Of a stretch of 64,000 nucleotides of DNA, positions 17,201 to 25,273 are shown piece by piece. Under the pieces are notes generated by a model. It searched no databases. It was given only the letters and a program-made list of their open reading frames with translations, and had not been told where the DNA came from. The stretch's first letter is position 1. Every line of letters begins with the position of its first letter. This DNA is from Halieaceae bacterium UBA5044. GTDB lineage: Bacteria > Pseudomonadota > Gammaproteobacteria > Pseudomonadales > Halieaceae. Position numbers and translations under genes: made by a program. The stretch is from contig DIBU01000022.1 in assembly GCA_002416125.1 (NCBI GenBank), forward strand, positions 124,001 through 188,000, written 5' to 3'.

Positions 17201-18141
17201 GCGCGGGAGCGTCCGGGGCGCGTCTGGCCCAGCAGCTGCCGGATCTGCGGCAGCGTCTCCTGCGCTGCGTTGAGAGGCAACACGGACAGGTTGATCTCGC
17301 GTTGCCAGTCCCTGATGGTTTGCAGTCGCTGGCGGGTGAAGCCGCCTACCGCTTCCAGGGTGCTGCTGTGGCTGAGATCGATTTCCGCCTGCAGGTGGCC
17401 GTCGCCGAGCACCGTGGGTTCGCCCTGGCTCAGGCCCTGCTCCGCCAACGGGTCGTGCACCAGCATCAACAGCACATCATTGTGCGCGGCGATGGTAGAC
17501 AGGCGCTTGCGCGTGATTTCATTGGCTCCCGCGAAGTCGCTGAGGATGACGACCAGGTGATCGTGGCGCGCCAGGCGCGCCACCGGCCGCAGCACGTCGT
17601 TCAGGCGATCAGCGCCCTCGTCTACCCGCTTTGCTGCGTGCAGGGCGCCGTTGAAGTCAGCCATTGACTGCAGCAGGGCAAACAGGGTCCGCCGGCTGCG
17701 GCGCGGCGCAAACTCCACCTGGGTACTGTCGTCGAACACAATGCCGCCGATGCGATCGCCCGCGCCGAGCACGCCAAAGGCGGCGATGGCCGCGGCCTCT
17801 GCCGCTGTGACGGACTTCATGTTCAGGGTGGAGCCGAAAAACATCGACATACGCTGGTCAACAACCAGCAGTGCGGGTCGGTCGCGCTCCTCGGTGTAGA
17901 CACGCACGTGCGGACTGCCGGTGCGCGCGGTGGCTTTCCAGTCGATTGAGCGTACGTCGTCGCCGGGCAGGTAGTCGCGCATCTCCTCAAAATTGAGTCC
18001 CCGGCCGCGCAGGCGGGAGGCGTGCTGGCCGTTGAGTACACTGCGTGCAGGCTGGCGCGGCAGAAAGCTGAGCTGTTCCGCAGCGCCCTGCAGGTTGCGC
18101 AGGTGCTCGAGAGAGACGTGGATGCGGGGGTCGTCGTGCAT
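17197..18141 (-). CDS. DUF58 domain protein (von Willebrand-like) of the moxR operon
   Basis: The 314-residue protein carries the DUF58 hallmark GRGLNFEEMRDYLPGDDVRSIDWKATAR (residues 46-73), followed by a von Willebrand-like fold whose metal motif is DQRMSM at 95-100. It has no membrane helix, unlike many DUF58 proteins. It is the usual partner of MoxR ATPases, probably as an adaptor to the membrane Bat proteins. It starts 12 bases after moxR ends. Confidence 0.9.
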   Translation of the reverse strand: MHDDPRIHVSLEHLRNLQGAAEQLSFLPRQPARSVLNGQHASRLRGRGLNFEEMRDYLPGDDVRSIDWKATARTGSPHVRVYTEERDRPALLVVDQRMSMFFGSTLNMKSVTAAEAAAIAAFGVLGAGDRIGGIVFDDSTQVEFAPRRSRRTLFALLQSMADFNGALHAAKRVDEGADRLNDVLRPVARLARHDHLVVILSDFAGANEITRKRLSTIAAHNDVLLMLVHDPLAEQGLSQGEPTVLGDGHLQAEIDLSHSSTLEAVGGFTRQRLQTIRDWQREINLSVLPLNAAQETLPQIRQLLGQTRPGRSRA

Positions 18142-18153
18142 GGCCAGGCGCCG

Positions 18154-19149
18154 CTAGGGCAATGCCACCTCCGCCAACAGCGCGTCGATGACCTTGTCGG
18201 CGTTCATGCCTTCACCGTGGGCCTCGTAGGACAGCATCAGCCGGTGTCGCAGGCAATCGTGGACGATGGCGCGCACATCCTCGGGGTCCACATAGTCCCG
18301 CCCCTGCAGCCAGGCGTGGGTGCGACCGCACTTGTCCAGTGCGATGGATGCCCGTGGGCTGCCGCCCACCTCGATCCAGCGGGCGACGTCGGCCGAGTAC
18401 TTTTCCGGCGTGCGCGTGGCGTACACAAGATCCGCCATGTAGCGCTTCATGGGCTCCGACACATGCACCTGGGCGATTTCCCGCCGTGCATCAAATACCG
18501 CCTGCTGCGGGATTCGCGCGGGCCTTTCGGGTTTTTCGCCGGCATCATCCTCGCGCGTCTGCGTCTGCGCCTGCTGCTCCTCTGAACGTACCAGATCCAC
18601 AATGCGCATTTCATCCTCGACGGGCGGGTAAACAATGTTCACATGCATCAGGAAGCGGTCCATCTGTGCTTCGGGCAGGGGGTAGGTGCCTTCCTGTTCA
18701 ACCGGGTTCTGGGTTGCCATCACCATGAACAGCGGTGGCATACGGTGCGTTTTGCCGGCGACCGTGACCTGGCGCTCTTCCATGGCCTCGAGCATGGCGG
18801 CCTGGACCTTGGCGGGTGCGCGGTTGATCTCATCGCCGAGCACGATATTGGCGAAGATCGGGCCGGGCTCGAAGCGGAAGTCGCCCCGATTGCCGTCCTG
18901 GTAGTACACCTCGGTACCGGTGACGTCGGAGGGCAGCAGGTCAGGTGTGAACTGGATGCGGCTGAAGTCCGCCTCCAGATGCTGTGCCAGCGCCTTGATA
19001 GCCCGGGTTTTTGCCAGGCCGGGGAGGCCCTCGACCAGCAGGTTGCCATTGGCCAGCAGCCCGATCAGCAGCCGCTCGATGACGGCTTCCTGGCCGACGA
19101 TGGACCGCTGCATGCGCGCGCGCAGTTCGTTGATACGTTCTTTCGACAT
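18154..19149 (-). CDS. MoxR-family AAA+ ATPase
   Basis: A hexameric chaperone-like ATPase that acts with von Willebrand proteins in assembling or activating complexes. The 331-residue protein has Walker A GLPGLAKT (41-48), Walker B VLGDEINRA (Asp-Glu at 106-107), sensor 1 MATQNPVEQEGTYPLPEAQMDRF, and the C-terminal lid with GGSPRASIAL. It heads the operon moxR-DUF58-DUF4381-batA-batB-batC-batD. No Shine-Dalgarno sequence precedes the ATG; instead a nine-base-pair inverted repeat ends 5 bases before it. Confidence 0.94.
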   Translation of the reverse strand: MSKERINELRARMQRSIVGQEAVIERLLIGLLANGNLLVEGLPGLAKTRAIKALAQHLEADFSRIQFTPDLLPSDVTGTEVYYQDGNRGDFRFEPGPIFANIVLGDEINRAPAKVQAAMLEAMEERQVTVAGKTHRMPPLFMVMATQNPVEQEGTYPLPEAQMDRFLMHVNIVYPPVEDEMRIVDLVRSEEQQAQTQTREDDAGEKPERPARIPQQAVFDARREIAQVHVSEPMKRYMADLVYATRTPEKYSADVARWIEVGGSPRASIALDKCGRTHAWLQGRDYVDPEDVRAIVHDCLRHRLMLSYEAHGEGMNADKVIDALLAEVALP

Positions 19150-19154
19150 GCCAG

Positions 19155-19186
19155 ATAACCCGGGTGCAGTAGAAGGACCGGGTTAT
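19155..19186 (-). repeat. Perfect 9-base inverted repeat in the moxR leader
   Basis: ATAACCCGG (19155-19163) and CCGGGTTAT (19178-19186) are perfect inverted copies around 14 bases. The near arm ends only 5 bases before the moxR ATG, where a ribosome site would be expected but is not seen. It could be a protein operator or an RNA hairpin limiting moxR translation. A weaker repeat, CCAGC/GCTGG (19191-19209), follows toward smpB. Confidence 0.5.
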
Positions 19187-19237
19187 GGTGCCAGCCTCGG
19201 CGAAGCTGGACAATGTTTTCCGGGCGGTGCGGGGGGC

Positions 19238-19720
19238 TTACTGCTTGACGTTGTCGCGGATGATGCGCTGCTTCTGCCGGTTCCAGTCGCGCTCTTTTTC
19301 GGTATCGCGTTTGTCGTGGCCCTTCTTGCCCTCGGCCAGGGCGATCCGGGCTTTCACCAGATGCCCTTTCCAGTAGAGCTGGGTGCAGACGCAGGTCAGT
19401 CCCTTCTGACTGGTGGCCGCAAGTATCTTTGCCAGTTCCTTGCGGTGCAGCAGTAGCCTGCGTGTACGGGTTGGGTCGCTGACATAGTGCGTGGACACGG
19501 TCTCCAGCGGCGTGATCTGGGTACCCAGCAGCCAGGCTTCACCGTCCTTCATCAGGACGTAGGAGTCGGTGAGCTGGCACTTGCCCATGCGCAGGCTTTT
19601 GACTTCCCACCCCTGCAGCTCAACCCCCGCCTCGTAGCTGTCGAGCAGGTGATAGTCGAAGGTCGCGCGCTTGTTGCGAGCGATCACATTGTCGTTTTTT
19701 GCTGGCTTCTTGTTACCCAT
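19238..19720 (-). CDS. smpB: SsrA-binding protein SmpB
   Basis: SmpB binds tmRNA and brings it to stalled ribosomes. The 160-residue protein shows NKRATFDYHLLDSYEAGVEL, GWEVKSLR, LLLHRKELAKI and a basic C-terminal tail (KGHDKRDTEKERDWNRQKQR) that inserts into the mRNA channel. ATG 19720 (MGNKKPAKND) was chosen because it begins where the family does; the frame is open to 19750. It is divergent from the transporter at 19828, whereas in Pseudomonas smpB faces ratA directly. Confidence 0.96.
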   Translation of the reverse strand: MGNKKPAKNDNVIARNKRATFDYHLLDSYEAGVELQGWEVKSLRMGKCQLTDSYVLMKDGEAWLLGTQITPLETVSTHYVSDPTRTRRLLLHRKELAKILAATSQKGLTCVCTQLYWKGHLVKARIALAEGKKGHDKRDTEKERDWNRQKQRIIRDNVKQ

Positions 19721-19827
19721 GGCGCGCATTATACGGACAAGCCTGCGCACTGGAACGTGAATTTGGCTCTTTTCATCGCCTGCCGTGTGGGGCAGTCTAA
19801 GCCTATGATTAGAAGGAAGTTTTCCCG

Positions 19828-21183
19828 GTGAACTCGGCTGCGGGAAATCCCCTGGGGGAGTGGCGTTCTCGGATGACGTTCGTGCTGTCGCTGGCGTGTG
19901 CCACGGTCGGCATGGGCAGTGTCTGGCGTTTTTCCTACCTTAGCGGGGAGTATGGTGGCGGTCCGTTTGTGGTCGCCTATGTCGTTTTCCTGCTGTTGCT
20001 GGGCGTGCCGCTGCTGATCGCCGAACTCGTGCTCGGGCGGCAGGGTATGGGCAGCGTGGTGGAGTCGGTCAACCGCGCGGTCGAACGCTCCCGTCTGCGG
20101 CCTGCCTGGCTGGCACTCCCCTGGCTCGCCTGCGTGACCGGTGTGTTGCTGCTCGCCCTGTATGCGGTCGTCGCCGGGTGGGCACTGGTTTATGTCGGCG
20201 CCATGTATGCCGGGAGCTTCAATGCCGCGAGCATGTTCAACGCCGGGCAGTATTTCGAGGCGCTGCTGGCAGATGGTGACCGCATGCTGTTGGGGCAGAC
20301 GCTCTTTCTGGCCAGTGCAGTGGTCGTGGTTGGCGCTGGCGTGCGCCGTGGCATCGGCCTTTTCGCCTGGCTGGTGGTGCCGACGCTGCTCGCAGGGCTG
20401 GCGCTACTGGTGCAATACAGCCTGGCGAACGGCAATGCATCAGCTGCGGGAAAGTTCCTGTTCTCGGTGCAGTGGCTGGACTTCAACCGCGAAGCGGTGC
20501 TGATGGCGCTGGGACAGGCCTTTTTCACCCTGGGCATCGGTGTGGGAACGGGGATCAGCTATGGCAGTTATGCGCCCGTCCGCGCGCCCATCGGGCGCTC
20601 GGTGCTGGCGGTGGCATTGTTCGATACGCTGGTGGCCATCGCCATGGGCCTGGCAATATTCCCGCTGGTGTTTGCCAGTCATCTGCTTCCCTCGATGGGC
20701 CCCGGCCTGATGTTCATCAGCATGCCCTACGCCTTCGGCAACATGCTGAACGGCGAGGTGTTCGGGGCGCTGTTCTTTGCCCTGGTTGCGCTGGTGGCAC
20801 TGGGGTCGTCCATCGCCATACTGGAGCCGGTGACCGGGGCCATCAAGCAGCGCTTCGGTCTGCGCCGGGTCACCGCGGCGGTGATTGTCGGCGCCGTTGT
20901 CTGGGCGCTGGCCTACGCAGCAGCAGCGACGCTGGCCCCGGACAGCCGCGGTACGGCGCCGGACCTGTTTCGGCTCATGGACCAGCTTGCCGGTGGCGTG
21001 TTGCTGCCTCTGGTGGCCCTGGGCACCGCCCTGCTGGTGGGATGGCGGTTGGGGCGCCCGCTCCTGCGGGCACAGCTGTACCGTGAAAGCACGCAGTTTT
21101 TTTCGCTGTGGTACTTCCTGTTAAGGTATATTGCGCCGCTGGGCATCGTGCTGGTCATGGCAGCTGCCCTGGTAACGGAGTAA
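19828..21183 (+). CDS. Neurotransmitter:sodium symporter family (NSS/SNF) transporter
   Basis: A sodium-coupled amino-acid or amine transporter of the LeuT fold. The 451-residue protein has about eleven to twelve predicted membrane helices. TM1 carries CATVGMGSVWRFSYLSGEYGGGPF, the family block that unwinds to bind substrate and sodium, and TM6-TM8 segments are recognisable (GIGVGTGISYGSYAP; ALGSSIAILEPVTGAI). The start is GTG at 19828 after AGAAGGAAG. It has no obvious partner gene and is followed by a GC hairpin. Its position between smpB and ratA is not part of the usual backbone, so it is an insertion. The substrate is unknown. Confidence 0.92.
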   Translation: MNSAAGNPLGEWRSRMTFVLSLACATVGMGSVWRFSYLSGEYGGGPFVVAYVVFLLLLGVPLLIAELVLGRQGMGSVVESVNRAVERSRLRPAWLALPWLACVTGVLLLALYAVVAGWALVYVGAMYAGSFNAASMFNAGQYFEALLADGDRMLLGQTLFLASAVVVVGAGVRRGIGLFAWLVVPTLLAGLALLVQYSLANGNASAAGKFLFSVQWLDFNREAVLMALGQAFFTLGIGVGTGISYGSYAPVRAPIGRSVLAVALFDTLVAIAMGLAIFPLVFASHLLPSMGPGLMFISMPYAFGNMLNGEVFGALFFALVALVALGSSIAILEPVTGAIKQRFGLRRVTAAVIVGAVVWALAYAAAATLAPDSRGTAPDLFRLMDQLAGGVLLPLVALGTALLVGWRLGRPLLRAQLYRESTQFFSLWYFLLRYIAPLGIVLVMAAALVTE

Positions 21184-21189
21184 ACCCGA

Positions 21190-21208
21190 GGTGGCGCCGG
21201 TCGCCACC
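21190..21208 (+). terminator. Hairpin after the NSS transporter
   Basis: GGTGGCG (21190-21196) and CGCCACC (21202-21208) form a perfect 7-base stem with loop CCGGT, 6 bases after the transporter stop. No T run follows, so it may only partly separate the transporter from ratA. Confidence 0.4.
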
Positions 21209-21224
21209 CCTGACAGAGATCGCG

Positions 21225-21656
21225 ATGACCCGAATCTACCGCCACGCCCTGCTGCCCTACGAAGACCGGCAGCTGTTCGAACTGGTGAATGACATCGAGG
21301 CCTATCCGGAGTTCATGGAGGGCTGTGTCGGCTCCCGGGTGCTGCGCCGTGAGGCGGATATCGTTGAAGCGCGCCTGGATCTGTCGCGGGGCGGCATCAC
21401 ACAGAGTTTCAGCACGCGTAACCGCCTGCAGGCCCCGCAATCCATCAGCCTGGAATTGCTGGATGGGCCCTTCGACTACTTCCAGGGCAACTGGGAGTTT
21501 CGCGGCCTGGGCAGCAGTGCCTGCAAGGTGACCCTGGACCTCGAGTTCAGTACCAGCAGCCTGCTGGTGGGGGCGGCAGTCAGTCGCCTGTTCGACAGCG
21601 TCACCAACAGCCTGGTCGACGCCATTGGTCGCCGCGCGCGGCAGCTTTACGGTTAG
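21225..21656 (+). CDS. ratA: RatA-like START-domain protein (ubiquinone-binding/COQ10 type)
   Basis: The 143-residue protein is a single START/SRPBCC fold (coenzyme Q-binding COQ10 family): LFELVNDIEAYPEFMEGC near residue 18, GPFDYFQGNWEFRGL in the middle, and the long C-terminal helix LFDSVTNSLVDAIGRRARQLYG. E. coli RatA was reported to block 70S association, while COQ10 homologues bind quinone; which applies here is open. ATG 21225 is the family start. It is followed by rnfH 6 bases later, the same pairing as in E. coli and Pseudomonas. Confidence 0.92.
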   Translation: MTRIYRHALLPYEDRQLFELVNDIEAYPEFMEGCVGSRVLRREADIVEARLDLSRGGITQSFSTRNRLQAPQSISLELLDGPFDYFQGNWEFRGLGSSACKVTLDLEFSTSSLLVGAAVSRLFDSVTNSLVDAIGRRARQLYG

Positions 21657-21662
21657 GTAGCG

Positions 21663-21977
21663 ATGAGCGAGACAGACATGATTCAGGTCGAGGTGGCCTA
21701 TGCGCTGCCCGACCGACAGGCAATTATCCCGGTCAACGTGGCAGCGGGTACCACCGCGCTGGAGGCTGCCCGGCGTTCCGGGGTGGCGCAGCGTTTTGAA
21801 GGCCTCAACCTCGAGGATTCGCGACTGGGTATTTTCGGCAAGCTGGTAGCGCCGGACCAGGTGCTGCAGGCGGGTGACCGGGTTGAAATCTACCGGCCGC
21901 TCAAGGCCGACCCGAAAGAGGTGCGCAAGGCGCGCGCGGCGCGGGTGAAAGAGCGCCGCCAGGACAGCGACGACTGA
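21663..21977 (+). CDS. rnfH: RnfH-family ubiquitin-like protein (RatB)
   Basis: A 104-residue protein of beta-grasp type, recognised from VEVAYALPDRQAIIPVNV, the LEDSRLGIFGKLV block and GDRVEIYRPLKADPKEVRKARA near the C-terminus. Its function is unsettled; it is named from Rnf clusters but is usually found beside ratA, as here. It converges on bamE, whose stop is 7 bases away. Confidence 0.93.
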   Translation: MSETDMIQVEVAYALPDRQAIIPVNVAAGTTALEAARRSGVAQRFEGLNLEDSRLGIFGKLVAPDQVLQAGDRVEIYRPLKADPKEVRKARAARVKERRQDSDD

Positions 21978-21984
21978 AGCCGGC

Positions 21985-22350
21985 CTACTGGGGGGGCTCG
22001 TTTGCGGGCGCCGGTGTTGACACCGCCCAGGCCGGCAGGTAGTCCCCGCTCACACCCGTGAGGGCATCGCCGTCGAAATACACGCTGACGGAGGCTTCCC
22101 GGATCACGTCATTGCCGTTGCGCAGCAGGTAGGGGTAGTCCCAGCGATCGGCGTTGAAGCTGTCTTCCACAAGCGGAGTGCCGAGAATAAAGCGCACCTG
22201 GCGCTGGCTCATGCCGGGCTGCAGTTGGTCGATCATGTCCTGGGTGACGATGTTCCCCTGCTCAACGTCAATACGGTAGACACCGGGAAACCCGAAGTTG
22301 CCGCAGGCGGTGAGCGAGACCAGTGCCAGTGCCAGGAAAATACTGCGCAT
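21985..22350 (-). CDS. bamE: Outer-membrane assembly lipoprotein BamE (SmpA/OmlA)
   Basis: BamE is an accessory subunit of the BAM complex that inserts beta-barrel proteins. The 121-residue protein has lipobox LTAC (Cys16) and the conserved blocks GNIVTQDMIDQLQPGMSQRQVRFILGTPLV and DRWDYPYLLRNGND. ATG 22350 was chosen as the start of the signal peptide; the frame extends to 22389. It is divergent from fur, the arrangement known in Pseudomonas as omlA-fur. Confidence 0.95.
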   Translation of the reverse strand: MRSIFLALALVSLTACGNFGFPGVYRIDVEQGNIVTQDMIDQLQPGMSQRQVRFILGTPLVEDSFNADRWDYPYLLRNGNDVIREASVSVYFDGDALTGVSGDYLPAWAVSTPAPANEPPQ

Positions 22351-22424
22351 GGGCTTTAACTTCCACTTGTCATGATGGGGTGGCATCATACCCGTCCAGA
22401 CCTGTACAGAGAACCCCCGATCCC

Positions 22425-22841
22425 ATGCCGACTGACAATCAGGAACTGCGCAATGCGGGCCTCAAGGTCACGCTGCCGCGCGTCAAGATTCTGCAGATTC
22501 TGGAATCGACCAGCGAGACCAGTGAGCACCTCAGCGCGGAGGATGTCTACCAGAAGCTGCGCGATGCCGGTGAAGATGTGGGGCTGGCAACCGTGTATCG
22601 CGTGCTGACCCAGTTCGAGAGCGCGGGGCTGGTGAATCGTCACAATTTTGAAACCGGGCACTCGGTGTTTGAGCTGGACACCGGTGAGCACCATGACCAC
22701 ATGGTCTGCATGACCACGGGCGATGTGATCGAATTCACCGACCCTGTGATTGAACGCCGCCAGCAGGAAATCGCCGCCGAACACGGTTTCGAGCTCGTTG
22801 ATCACTCGCTGGTGCTCTACGTGCGGGAAAAACGCCGCTAG
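22425..22841 (+). CDS. fur: Ferric uptake regulator Fur
   Basis: An iron-dependent repressor. The 138-residue protein has a winged helix (LKVTLPRVKILQILE, then GLATVYRVLTQFESAGLV) and the metal-binding segment GEHHDHMVCMTTGDVIEF. Only the first cysteine of the CxxC pair present in E. coli is kept (CMTT), as in Pseudomonas-type Fur proteins, so a structural zinc bound by that pair is not expected. A strong terminator follows. I saw no obvious Fur box in the 74 bases between bamE and fur. Confidence 0.96.
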   Translation: MPTDNQELRNAGLKVTLPRVKILQILESTSETSEHLSAEDVYQKLRDAGEDVGLATVYRVLTQFESAGLVNRHNFETGHSVFELDTGEHHDHMVCMTTGDVIEFTDPVIERRQQEIAAEHGFELVDHSLVLYVREKRR

Positions 22842-22852
22842 CCATCCTCCCT

Positions 22853-22875
22853 GCGCGGCTTTTGTCGCGCTTTTT
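22853..22875 (+). terminator. Rho-independent terminator of fur
   Basis: GCGCGGC (22853-22859) pairs with GTCGCGC (22864-22870), with one G-U pair, around a TTTT loop, followed by five T residues. It lies 11 bases after the fur stop and marks the left edge of the inserted P450 cassette. Confidence 0.8.
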
Positions 22876-22914
22876 GCATGACATTTCCTCGGCGTGACGT
22901 GGAATTAATAAAAA

Positions 22915-22948
22915 TACACTTGTGTGTAGTTTTATGCGAACGTATATT
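22915..22948 (+). promoter_or_regulatory. Candidate P450 promoter with an overlapping inverted-repeat operator
   Basis: TTGTGT (22920-22925) and TATATT (22943-22948) are separated by exactly 17 bases and make a plausible sigma-70 promoter 32 bases before the P450 start. The inverted repeat TACAC-N4-GTGTA (22915-22928) covers the -35. TetR-type repressors bind such sites, and a TetR gene ends the cassette. The surrounding stretch is AT-rich compared with its flanks. Confidence 0.5.
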
Positions 22949-22980
22949 CTTGCGTCAGCCTATTGGCAGAGGAGGCAAGT

Positions 22981-24228
22981 ATGCAGGCCGTCAGCGAAAC
23001 CCAAGAGCCCATTGAGGCCCTGTTCAACCCGGCATCGCCGGAATATCTGGAAAATGCGCCGGAGCAGTACCTGGCGCTGGCGCGGCGTGGGCGCCTCGTG
23101 TGGTACGCGCCCTGGCAGGCGTGGATCATGACCCGCATGCCCGACATCATGGAGTGTTGGCGCAACGAATACCTGTCTTCCGACTTCTACGACTGGGAGT
23201 TTGCGCCGCCGCGCCCGCCGGAGGACCAGTGGAGCAACTACGAGCGCGCGATGATCGGCCACAGCCTGCTCGCTGACCACGACCACCACCGCCTTGTGCG
23301 TCGCGTGGTGTCGCCTGCCTTCTCCCGCAACGTGGTCGACGAGATACAGCGCCGCATCAAACCCGATGTCGAGCGGCTGATCGCCGAGCTGGCGGATCTG
23401 GAGAGCTTTGACTACATCGAGAAAGTGGCCAACCATATTCCGTTCATTTCCATCAGCCGCATGGTCGGGCTGCCGGAGAAATACTGGCCCGAAATCAAAC
23501 AGGTGGTGCTGACCTTCACCGAGGCATGGAACCCCACGCTGAGTGACGAGCGCCGCGAGGCTGCCCGCCAGGACAGCAACCGCGCCATCGAGATCCTGCA
23601 GCGGGTGATTGCCGAGCGTCGCGCCAACCCCGGCGATGACGACTTCCTGAGTGTGCTGCTGAAAATTGAGGCGGAAAACGAGAATTTCGGTGAGTGGGAC
23701 ATCATCACCCTGATCCTCGCGCTGATTGGCGCGGGTGCGGATACCACGCTGGTCGCCCAGCAGTGGACGCTGTACTCCCTGCTCAAGCACCGCGACCAGA
23801 TTCCGGCCGCGCTGGAATCCCCCGACGCGTTCTCCAATACCTTCAGCGAGGTGATGCGCTGGTCCATTTCATCGAAGATGGGCTTTGCCCGCTACGCGCC
23901 GGCGGACATGGAAATTCTCGGCCAGAAAGTGACCAAGGGGCAGATGGTGCTGATGATGCCGCACCTCAAGGATCACGATCCCGAGTATTACACCGATCCG
24001 GAGCGCTTTGACGTCAAGCGCGAGTTCAACCCCGATGTGTTGTTCGGCTACGGGCCGCGCTACTGCATCGGTGCCGCCATGGCCAAGCGTCAGCTGTACC
24101 TGACCATGGTCGAGCTGTTCAAGCAGTTCCCGGATCTGGAGCTGGATGGAGAACCGGAGAAAGACAATTCTGACCACAACGCGGTGGTGTTTCGCGAGCT
24201 GCGCGTGCGCACCAACATCCGCAAATAA
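22981..24228 (+). CDS. Cytochrome P450
   Basis: A soluble bacterial-type heme monooxygenase of 415 residues. The heme loop is FGYGPRYCIG (355-364, Cys362), the I-helix oxygen-activation motif is GAGADTT (250-256), and the K-helix ExxR is Glu290-Arg293. No membrane anchor or fused reductase is present, and no ferredoxin or reductase gene lies nearby, so electrons must come from elsewhere in the genome. ATG 22981 follows GAGGAGG by 5 bases; the TTG at 22963 was rejected. It is the first gene of a cassette with a Rieske oxygenase, an acetoacetate decarboxylase-like enzyme and an SDR, which suggests stepwise oxidation of a hydrophobic substrate such as a terpenoid or steroid (inference). Confidence 0.95.
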   Translation: MQAVSETQEPIEALFNPASPEYLENAPEQYLALARRGRLVWYAPWQAWIMTRMPDIMECWRNEYLSSDFYDWEFAPPRPPEDQWSNYERAMIGHSLLADHDHHRLVRRVVSPAFSRNVVDEIQRRIKPDVERLIAELADLESFDYIEKVANHIPFISISRMVGLPEKYWPEIKQVVLTFTEAWNPTLSDERREAARQDSNRAIEILQRVIAERRANPGDDDFLSVLLKIEAENENFGEWDIITLILALIGAGADTTLVAQQWTLYSLLKHRDQIPAALESPDAFSNTFSEVMRWSISSKMGFARYAPADMEILGQKVTKGQMVLMMPHLKDHDPEYYTDPERFDVKREFNPDVLFGYGPRYCIGAAMAKRQLYLTMVELFKQFPDLELDGEPEKDNSDHNAVVFRELRVRTNIRK

Positions 24229-24242
24229 GAGAGGAAATGACG

Positions 24243-25214
24243 ATGAGCAAACGTTACGAAAAGCCCATTCCGTTTGGCTGGTACGCAATTGACTACAGCG
24301 ACGGCCTGAAACCCGGTGATGTCCGCCCCGTGGAGTATTTCGGCCGTGAACTGGTGCTGTTTCGCACCGAGTCCGGCGTGGCCTCACTGCTGAGTGCACA
24401 CTGCCCGCACCTGGGCGCGCACCTGGGCTATGGTGGCATCGTCAACGGTGAATCCATCAGCTGTCCGTTCCACGCCTGGGAATTCAACAACGAGGGTTAC
24501 TGTACGGCCGTGCCCTACGCGAAGCGCATCCCGCCGAAAGTGGAGGGCAAGCAGTGTGTGCCCAGCTACCCGGTCATTGAGCGCAACCAGATGATCTGGG
24601 CCTGGTACCACCCTGAAGGCGCGGCGCCGATGTTCGATATTGACGAGATCCCGGAGCTGGCCTCAGGTGAGTGGACGCCGCTGGATACCTATGACTGGAA
24701 GATCAACACGATCATCCAGGAAACCGGCGAGAACGCCGCAGACCTCGCGCACTTCATCACCGTACACGGCAGCCCGGCAATGCCCCAGGGCACGGTCGAG
24801 ATGGATGGCCCGCGTCGCGTGACCGAGTTCGACTCGCGTGCGCACGCGATCGACGAGCAGGGCAACGTGGACCTGAGCGGCGAAAACCACGACGCGATCC
24901 ACCTGCGCTCCGAGGGTGTCGGCCCCGGTTTTACCTTCCAGCGTTTCTCACGCATGTTCGACGTGGTGATGATGGGTACGGTGACGCCGATTGACGACCA
25001 GAACGTCCACCTGCGTTTCAATTTCTCGGTGCCGCGCAAACAGTCGGAAGACAACGCGATGATGGCCACCGGCACCGTGCACGAGATCGTGCGCCAGGTA
25101 GAGCAGGATATCCCGATCTGGGAGCACAAGGTCTATCTGGATGATCCGGCGCTGTGCGACGGAGATGGCCCCATTGCCAAGTATCGCAAGTGGTTCCAGC
25201 AGTTTTATGCCTGA
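24243..25214 (+). CDS. Rieske non-heme iron oxygenase, KshA-like
   Basis: The 323-residue protein has a Rieske [2Fe-2S] site (Cys54, His56, Cys74, His77 in CPH...CPFH) and a mononuclear iron site in ENAADLAHFITVH (Asp167, His170, His175). This arrangement and the length resemble 3-ketosteroid 9-alpha-hydroxylase (KshA) and the DAF-36/Neverland cholesterol desaturases more than the two-subunit aromatic dioxygenases; no beta subunit is present. ATG 24243 was preferred to 24237 because the AGGA site lies 7 bases before it. It follows the P450 by 14 bases and probably shares its message. The reductase partner is not in the window. Confidence 0.92.
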   Translation: MSKRYEKPIPFGWYAIDYSDGLKPGDVRPVEYFGRELVLFRTESGVASLLSAHCPHLGAHLGYGGIVNGESISCPFHAWEFNNEGYCTAVPYAKRIPPKVEGKQCVPSYPVIERNQMIWAWYHPEGAAPMFDIDEIPELASGEWTPLDTYDWKINTIIQETGENAADLAHFITVHGSPAMPQGTVEMDGPRRVTEFDSRAHAIDEQGNVDLSGENHDAIHLRSEGVGPGFTFQRFSRMFDVVMMGTVTPIDDQNVHLRFNFSVPRKQSEDNAMMATGTVHEIVRQVEQDIPIWEHKVYLDDPALCDGDGPIAKYRKWFQQFYA

Positions 25215-25228
25215 GCCCCTCCGGGCTC
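25213..25228 (+). repeat. Hairpin overlapping the Rieske gene stop
   Basis: GAGCCC (25213-25218) and GGGCTC (25223-25228) form a six-base stem with a 4-base loop, starting inside the TGA stop. There is no T tail, so it probably stabilises or divides the cassette transcript more than it ends it. Confidence 0.35.
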
Positions 25229-25273
25229 GGGAAGCAAGGTTACAGAGAGCACCCATAACAGAGGATAAAGCGT

